Part shown: positions 57,612 to 64,000 of the stretch, piece after piece
Position numbering within the stretch: position 1 is the stretch's first letter
Layout of the letters: each line of letters starts with the position of its first letter
Assembly: GCF_023078275.1 (NCBI RefSeq)
Contig: NC_062980.1
Span: forward strand, 13,162,783-13,226,782
DNA: 64,000 bases
Direction of reading: 5' to 3'
From: Leguminivora glycinivorella
Taxonomy: Eukaryota; Arthropoda; Insecta; Lepidoptera; Tortricidae
Made by a program: the position numbers and the translations under genes
Notes under the pieces: generated by a model
Seen by the model: only the letters and a program-made list of their open reading frames with translations
Database searches by the model: none
Told to the model about the DNA's origin: nothing

Positions 57612-58809
57612 AACGCGGCTTGATGATGCCGACGAGGCTATCGAGAAATTGAATGAGGATCTCAATCGCATCTCATCTTGGTCTAAAGACTTCGGAATAG
57701 CTGTGAATCCTTCCAAGTGTCAGGCTATCATCATCGGGAACCCGCGACTCGTCTTAAATACCAATTTTGAGCTCGTTGCACCAATTCTCTACGAAGACAG
57801 TGTAATTCCATTTTCGACTAAGGCTAAAAATCTGGGGTTGATATTTGACTGTGGCCTGACTTGGGAGCCCCAAGTGTCTGATATGTGTCGAAGAATCACG
57901 TACACCTTGCGATCACTGTATAGGTTTAAGAATTTTCTGCCTGTGTCAACTAAAATTCTCCTTATTCAAGCTCTCGTTTTACCCATCTTTGACTACTGTG
58001 ATGTGTGCTGTACGAATGTGTCGCAAGGTCTTCTGGACAAGCTGGACGGTGCTCTGAACAATTGCATTAGGTTCATTTTCGGCTTGCGCAAGTACGACCA
58101 TGTGTTCGCCTTTCGCCGACAACTCAACTGGCTCCGCATTCGTGAGCGCAGAAGTCTTAGGTCCTTATGCACACTGTTCTCCATTTTATACGACCCAGCG
58201 GCACCCGATTACTTGCGGTCTAAATTCAAATTTGTTACTGCTCGGCCAGGTGGCGAACTTCGCACTGCTCGTAAGCTTGTTCTAGCTGTCCCACATCATC
58301 GTTCCAATGCCATGTCCAATTCTTTCACAGTGCAAGCCGTACGCCTCTGGAATGATTTGCCTCTTGACATACGACAAGCTGAATCTAAATTTACATTCAA
58401 GCGCAAGCTGCGAAAACATCTTTTTGAGAAGTATCAAGACTAAATATATTTAGAGCAGGTATATATATATATATATATATATATTTAAATGTATATGTAT
58501 GTATATATGTTATATTTATGTAAATCTATAATATGTAATTTATATGTAGGTATTTATTATTAATATATGTATTTATTATAGTTATTAGTGTCTTAAATAG
58601 GTAAATATATTTATATAAGTCCCTATTTTTTTCTATAACGTAGTCCAATAAAATCAAGTCTTTAGTGTTCTTTACATATCCCGCACCTTTTTTTGGTCTT
58701 CTCTGTTTGGCCTAAAGGTTGACTGGTAGAGAATGCCATGTAGCATTAAGTTCGCCTTTTGTAACTGTATATTTTTACTGTGCAATAAAGTTTAAATAAA
58801 TAAAAAATA
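57612..58809 (+). pseudogene. 5'-truncated LINE (Jockey/CR1-like), ~275 intact codons plus 3'UTR
   Basis: The frame is open from RLDDADEAIEKLNEDLNRIS to LRKHLFEKYQD and TAA at 58441. Landmarks: W-x-x-x-x-GIAVNPSKCQAIIIG; KNLGLIFDCGLTWEPQV; YRFKNFLPVSTKILLIQALV; LPIFDYCDVCC; NNCIRFIFGLRKYDH; and the end FTVQAVRLWNDLPLDIRQAE. These are the palm/thumb end and C-terminal part of a non-LTR ORF2; the catalytic FADD box is cut off. The 3'UTR runs through a TA run (58460-58484) to GTGCAATAAAGTTTAAATAAAT near 58800. It is fairly young, as no stops are present, but dead by truncation. 56820-57611 shows no gene. Confidence 0.8.
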
Positions 58810-59109
58810 ATAGCACTTAGTCTAAAAAAACCTCATTTCAGCCATGAATTCCAAAGCCCTACAAAACACACTTACTAGCAAAAACCTCCAATAAATATTA
58901 CTTGGCAGTGCCCACAGGCTACTTACTGCGAACTTAATCCCGTCTAAGTCTGTACAAAGTAAGTGCCTCTAATGCGGACACTATTTCACCTAGATAATTG
59001 CTTGGCGAAGAGCCCTAGATTAAGAAACTGTTGACAATTTTCACGATCGGTTTGTTTCAAATGTTTTTTTCTTTCAATATTATAAAAGCGAAGTTGGAAT
59101 TGTGTCTCA

Positions 59110-59365
59110 TCTTACTTCTTCTTCTTCTTCTTCAACCTAGCGTTTTCCCGGCCTAGCGCCAGGGTCCGCTTTCCTGCTCAGCCTTCTCCACTTTGCCCGG
59201 TTTTCGGCATCCTGAGGTGAGAGGTTAGACCTTAGTAATTCATAGTAAACTCTGCGAACTTATTGAATGTGAGCTTCAAATCAAGAGTGAATAGGCATCT
59301 TCTGGGCAAGCTCACTCCATCGTAGGCCACTTCTTTGCCTTTGGCTAGTCTGTGGCCAAGAGTAA
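59110..59365 (-). repeat. LINE-derived 3' repeat pieces
   Basis: A CTT run (59115-59132), then CTAGCGTTTTCCCGGCCTAG and GTCCGCTTTCCTGCTC, then the reversed GGCATCTTCTGGGCAAGCTC phrase shared with 28915-28990. Confidence 0.4.
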
Positions 59366-59539
59366 GCCCATTTATAATTAAAAAAAAAGTGAAAACAATA
59401 AACGTTTAAAACAATAAGTAATTTTCATCAGAAATTTGTTAATTAAAACATGGATCGTGATTATTATATGGCGTCATAAAGATAAGTAGCTGCCTAAAAA
59501 TATTTTCGTTATTATCTTTCGTTAATTTAAATGCAATAC

Positions 59540-59695
59540 ATGTACCATATGTGAGTGTGTCCCTCGTCCCACTTTTTCGATTGCTACAAAGCCGCTTTGT
59601 CAGTTTATTCATATAAAGATATGATCGTAAATCTTACCTTAATGGTAACTGACAAAGTGAGACGTTTTACTAAACACACTCACATATATCAAATC
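59540..59695. repeat. imperfect hairpin (TATGTGAGTGTG ... CACACTCACATAT)
   Basis: CATATGTGAGTGTGTCCC at the left is answered by AAACACACTCACATATATC, with CAAAGCCGCTTTGTCAG / CTGACAAAGTGAGACG partly pairing inside. Confidence 0.4.
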
Positions 59696-60034
59696 TAGAA
59701 AAAACGTTCCATAGCATGAAAGCAGGACAATAACTTAGGCACAACGTACAATGGTAAAAGTCTCTTGAGACATATTTGAAATTCTGATCCGTCAGATTTG
59801 AAAACAAAACGAGCACATTTTGCATGAAGCTATCACGAGAATATCTTCTCAGCAGCAGCGTCAATATCCGAGAGGAGTGCTTACGTAGAAATGCAATATC
59901 GACGCGTGCCGACACACTACGTACGTTATATTTAACTTTTACGATTTGAAAAACCGAGTATTTCGGTGCCAGTTGCCAAACGCGTTATATTCTATTTGAA
60001 TAACATACATACTGCCACATATATATACATATTA

Positions 60035-60226
60035 TACAGATGTAGTGCGAAAAGGGCTTCCTTCGGAAACGTTCGTATTTGTCATGCTAGTTCAGTCAAT
60101 AAAAATAAAAAAAACTTTTATTGCAGACCGGTTATCCATAGGATATTAGTAACAATTTAAACCTACAAACTATGTTAGTAGATTCATAATATATACATAC
60201 ACTCACAAGAAAACAAACACACATTA

Positions 60227-60276
<50 letters not shown>

Positions 60277-60603
60277 TACTTGGCCTTGCCGATGGCAACT
60301 TCAACCCAGTATTTAATTATAGGGCAGTCATCATAGCTCCCAGACAGTAATACTCTGAGGAGGCTATTGCCGCTGCCACGCACTCGCCTGAGCAGCGATC
60401 CAACACGCTTGCGTCTTATTGCGAAAAAGTCGTCAGTTCGCACTTCGGCAAACATGCCGGACGCACTACAATGCTTCGGCAGCCGCAAGAGCATCCTCAG
60501 AATATCAATGTCAGTACATCTTGTACTGACACTGACTGAAATAGCATGACACGTTCGTACGTTTCCGTAATAATTCGAAGGCAAATCTTTTCGCACATCT
60601 GTA
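60035..60603. mobile_element. GTACAGATGTA MITE interrupted by a LINE
   Basis: The left arm TACAGATGTAGTGCGAAAAG (60035) through CATGCTAGTTCAGTC (60081-60095) and the right arm TGACTGAAATAGCATGACA (60533) to TTCGCACATCTGTA (60590-60603) are the halves of the MITE seen intact at 17132-17310. They are separated by ~430 bp of foreign sequence. Confidence 0.65.
60100..60530 (-). pseudogene. 5'-truncated LINE inserted in the MITE
   Basis: The minus strand encodes CTDIDILRMLLRLPKHCSAS, then GMFAEVRTDDFFAIRRKRVG, then SLLRRVRGSGNSLLRVLLSG and VEVAIGKAK with a stop. This is a conserved LINE C terminus. The 3' tail with GCAATAAAAG (read on minus) abuts the MITE left arm, and a CA microsatellite (60226-60272) lies in the 3'UTR. 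Confidence 0.6.
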
Positions 60604-61067
60604 CCTGTGATATTGCAATGGCACCTTCATATCCCATCGCCACACAATTGACCATAATTATATCCCAATATTGATTTCTAGGACACCCACGGGAGAAAAG
60701 GGGCGGTGAAATTCTTAGCCCATCACCACATGGCTATTTGGATAAGTAAGTTTGATAGTAACGTAAACTCCTTATACCTTTATCCTGTACAGATGTGAGA
60801 AAAGATATTGCTTCGGGAAAACTCCGATCTTTATCGGAATACGGTGACACCCGAACTGTCTATGAATGATCGTATTAAATGAGTTACATTTTCATATCTA
60901 AGTATTAATATGGAACTTTATCCTTTAGTGTCAAATGTCACAATTAAAAAAATCTGTCATAGCTAATGTATAATATAGAGATAACCTTGTGTTATTTTGA
61001 AAATAGTTTTATTGTCATTATTAATCAAAAAAAAATCTCTACATTATAACATTAAGTTATTTAGGAA

Positions 61068-61142
61068 GTAACGGAGAATCGGGAATTATGGAGAGCCAGG
61101 GGAGAGGCCTTTGCCCAGCAGTGGGACACTCCAATAGACTAA
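61068..61142 (+). repeat. LINE tail (RELWRARGEAFAQQWDTPID)
   Basis: Twenty-odd codons ending in TAA followed by an A-rich tail; the last residues of the RTE-type LINE also found at 8089 (minus) and 35094. Confidence 0.6.
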
Positions 61143-61534
61143 GAAAAAAAAAAACATAAAGTAAAATAAAACTAAAGCTATTCGAAAATATTACCTATAT
61201 TAACGTTTATAGTTATAAATATGTGTAGTAAATAAAATTTTTCAATATGACGTACAGGTAAATATTAAATATAATACTTACCTTGGACTGGATTTTTTAA
61301 CCGCTTTAGAGGTTTCGGCATAAAAACCAAACCTTTTTTGAAGTGAATTTAAAATATTATTGAAACTACTTATAGTGAATATTTGAATTGCGTATTATCC
61401 ACTCTATGTATATATTGGCCTGATGATGCCACTTACTCCTACGGCTGTAAGATCGGTACTGAAGACAATTGAGAGAACACGATGAATACGAACTTTTCCG
61501 GAATCAAACGAGGCCCATTCCTCACTACATCTGT

Positions 61535-61664
61535 AAGGTAGACCCACTTGCACCAACCACTTAACTCAGGGTTAGTGGGCTGTCATCTGTCAAATTTCAT
61601 ATGAAATGGTAGGTTAACCCTCGGGTTAACCCTACATTTTCGTTGGTGCAAGTAGTCCTTACCA
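61535..61664. mobile_element. hairpin MITE (CACTTGCACCAAC)
   Basis: GGTAGACCCACTTGCACCAAC pairs with GTTGGTGCAAGTAGTCCTTACC; inside, CAGGGTTAGTGGG and GGGTTAACCCT pair loosely. 61665-62297 shows no gene. Confidence 0.6.
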
Positions 61665-62297
61665 GATTAATATTATAAGATTCGCGCAGCGTTTTGATTC
61701 CAGACGTTCTTTTAATTTAACTTTAAAGAAAATTTAATTGAATTCCAAATCCAGTGAGATAAGCGAAATTAATTCAAAAACAGCAGGAGGGTTAAAATTG
61801 TTTGAATAGAAAATCAAAACACCAAACAAAAGGTCTAATCCCCTATAAATTAATGTAGCATCAAATAAAAATCAATACCGTGTAATTGCACAGTTGGGGA
61901 TTAACATTCTGTTTAAAATTCAAATAAAAGATTTTACTCCGTTCCTCCCCAATGGGCGCAGAGATTGTGAAGGGCGTCCATTTATAGGGGCCTGGGTGTC
62001 CATTCATTCATAGGGGCCTACGGTCAGTTGATCGATAAGCCCCTTTGGATGCAACTTTTTAATTAATAAGGCGTTTCGCCCTGTGGCTATGGCGTGTATT
62101 TTAACAGGCCGTTTATAATGTATCCTTATATGTATAGGATAATGACTGTTTTATTGAAACGTAAAAGGGTGGAAGGGTATATTTGTATTTTAAAGGCAGC
62201 GGGAGATATACTTTAATAAAGTAGATGAAGGCGAAAATATGAAATAATTTCTCATATTGGAGAAATGGAATTATAAAGTGTATTATTTATGTATCCC

Positions 62298-62515
62298 GTG
62301 TGGTGACGGGTTAAGAATTTCACCACCCTCTTTCTTCCCGTGGGTTTCGTAGAAGTCAAATGTAGGATATGGGTTAAATTGTGGCGTAGGCGAGAGGCTG
62401 GCAATCTGTCACTGCAATGTCACAATTTGGATTTCTTTCAATCCCTTTTTGCCAAGAGTGGCACTGAAACTTAGTAGTTCATGTGCTCTGTTCATGTGAT
62501 TATATGTATGTATTA
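62298..62515 (+). repeat. TGGTGACGGGTTAAGAATTTC repeat, copy 2
   Basis: Collinear with 31711-31975 (GTGGTGACGGGTTAAGAATT, CTTCCCGTGGG, TTGTGGCGTAGGCGAGAGGC), with a shorter TATG tail. 62520-63190 shows no gene. Confidence 0.6.
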
Positions 62516-63193
62516 TTTATGTTAATGTATTTTTTTAACTAAGCATAAATAACAAAAATAAGAAAAAAATAATATCTCTATTTTTAAAATATGATTATAA
62601 GTAAATGTTTTACTATTTAGAATTTTTTACATTTCATGAAAAAAGTTTTATTCCATTTCTGCCGCCATTTTAAATATTTAAAACCTTGTAAGAACCCATT
62701 AAACACCAATTTTACATTCATATTATTAATTCAGTATCAATCTGAAATCGTAAAAGGCAAAAATAAATATTTTTTTTTTAAAGCGGCGTGTGCGAAACAT
62801 AACAGTATTTTCCCGGCCGGCTATAAAGACCACCCAACGTTTTAATTACGAAGTAAATAAGGGGTCTTTTGAAAAACTGTAACCAACATGTGGTGACGGA
62901 GGGGCATTAAAAGATGCGCCCTCGGCAACCATAAATTATTTTTTTGGGCGATCACTGTACAAATTGTATGTAAGTTTAACAAAAGAGGTTTTGGATGATT
63001 TAGGATTTCTATTAACGCGAGCCCGCGGAGGGTCATTTATTACCAAAGTTCGTGCCACCGTGTTGGAAAAGCTTGCTTTTCATGTTATAATTACACAGTG
63101 AATGCATGCAACTGTTACATTACGTGAAAATGAATGAATATTCAGTTTGTATAAACTGCATATTGTTTAAGCTCAAGCATAACCACCAAATTC

Positions 63194-63707
63194 TTGCTGG
63201 GTGTGCTGGGTTTTCTCTCTCTGGAGGTAAGACGTAATCATGCACTTCTCACTACTGCCTGTAGCGTCCTGCGTGGGGAGTCGGACTGCCCCGAACTGGT
63301 GGAGCAAATGGTGCGTCTCTACGTCCCCTCAAAGACCAAAATTGATTTCAGACCTCGGGACCGTTGCCTACTGGCGGTCCCGGCTTCACGTACTGTAGCG
63401 CGCAGGAATTCCCCTCTGGTGCGTTCCTTGGTCCTCCTGAATGCGTTCCTCAGCCCCTCAGTGCGACTTATTTGCAAGCAGACAGGTTGTTGTGCGTGAT
63501 GAGTGTCTGAAGTTCTGTGAGAGGATGGATGCAAGGCCTACTACAGTTAAAATGTAGGTAAGATAAATTGTGTTTAGATATCTTTTGTTGTTATTTACTG
63601 TTACTGTGTTGTATGTTTTATTCTATGTAGTTAGCAGTGATTTAGTTTCGACTGTTATGCTGTTAACATGTTTTGTAAATAAATAAATAAATAAAATAAA
63701 TAAATAA
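63194..63707 (+). pseudogene. 5'-truncated LINE C terminus with AAAT tail
   Basis: The frame LGVLGFLSLEVRRNHALLTT, VEQMVRLYVPSKTKIDFRPR and LLAVPASRTVARRNSPLVRS ends at TGA (63497-63499). R-x-x-x-LLAVP-x-(A/S)RT and SPL-x-R-x-x-x-LLN are LINE ORF2 end motifs. The 3'UTR ends in an AAATAAATAAAT tail (63680-63707). Confidence 0.6.
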
Positions 63708-64000
63708 GCGTTGCCTACTTTAGGAAGGCACTTTGTGAGAGGCAAGGCACAGATTAAATAATTTTCTTACAAGAAATTGATATTTTATCGCCCATAGCGT
63801 GAAATTTATTGCTTTTTCTTGCCTAGCTTATCGGGGAACGTAACAGAGAATTAGAATTTGAGTTTTAACTTAAAAACATACATTAATCATATTTTATCAC
63901 ATTTAAGTATTTCATAGGAAGGCGCTTTTTAATTCGGTAGTAAATTATGTTTTTTTTAATTTTTTTTTCTCAAAACTTCATCATTTATGAACTGATTGAA

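Overview
The window looks like euchromatic DNA of a moth or butterfly (Lepidoptera). It is AT-rich and almost entirely non-coding. It is packed with repeat types typical of that order: a tRNA-derived SINE whose body starts GACGACCGGTCTGGCC, small Helitrons ending in a hairpin plus CTAG, many hairpin MITEs, and 5'-truncated LINEs. There is no bacterial-style gene organisation and no CRISPR array.

One cellular gene can be followed through the left 27 kb on the minus strand. Exon 26529-26912 carries the 5'UTR end, a signal peptide and an LDL-receptor class A (LDLa) module. Exons 9536-9672 and 4018-4218 together make one CUB domain. Splice sites and reading phases agree across all three exons (310 + 137 + 201 coding bases = 216 codons, still open at the left). 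The introns are about 16.9 kb and 5.3 kb and hold most of the repeats seen there. The rest of the gene lies left of base 4018, probably beyond the window.

On the right, a two-exon minus-strand gene or gene relic (54711-55309) encodes most of a THAP zinc finger but stops before the final Cys/His pair. A Cys-containing frame behind a good acceptor site (56594-56812, minus) and a single-frame pseudogene (45877-46327, plus) are weaker and unidentified.

The remainder is mobile DNA. (1) A Helitron at 1201-3852 has swollen with three 443-bp units and a ~790-bp GGGATA array that should form G-quadruplexes. (2) A fold-back element lies at 5021-6862, with extra end copies to ~7272, and is full of CCTTTACG motifs. 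(3) A 1.27-kb element at 25222-26495 is built around GGCCGACAAC motifs and ends 33 bp from the LDLa splice donor. (4) An 88-bp-TIR element lies at 29702-30268. (5) A hAT-type element at 43317-44092 has an exact 8-bp target duplication. (6) A perfect 231-bp-arm palindrome (35944-36435) and a second palindrome (16045-16524) both carry tRNA-like sequence. (7) Three decayed copies of one LINE family with a restriction-like-endonuclease type C terminus lie near 9.2, 35.5 and 51-52 kb. (8) There are many further LINE tails and hairpin MITEs. Most long open frames in the window are repeat-derived or accidental.
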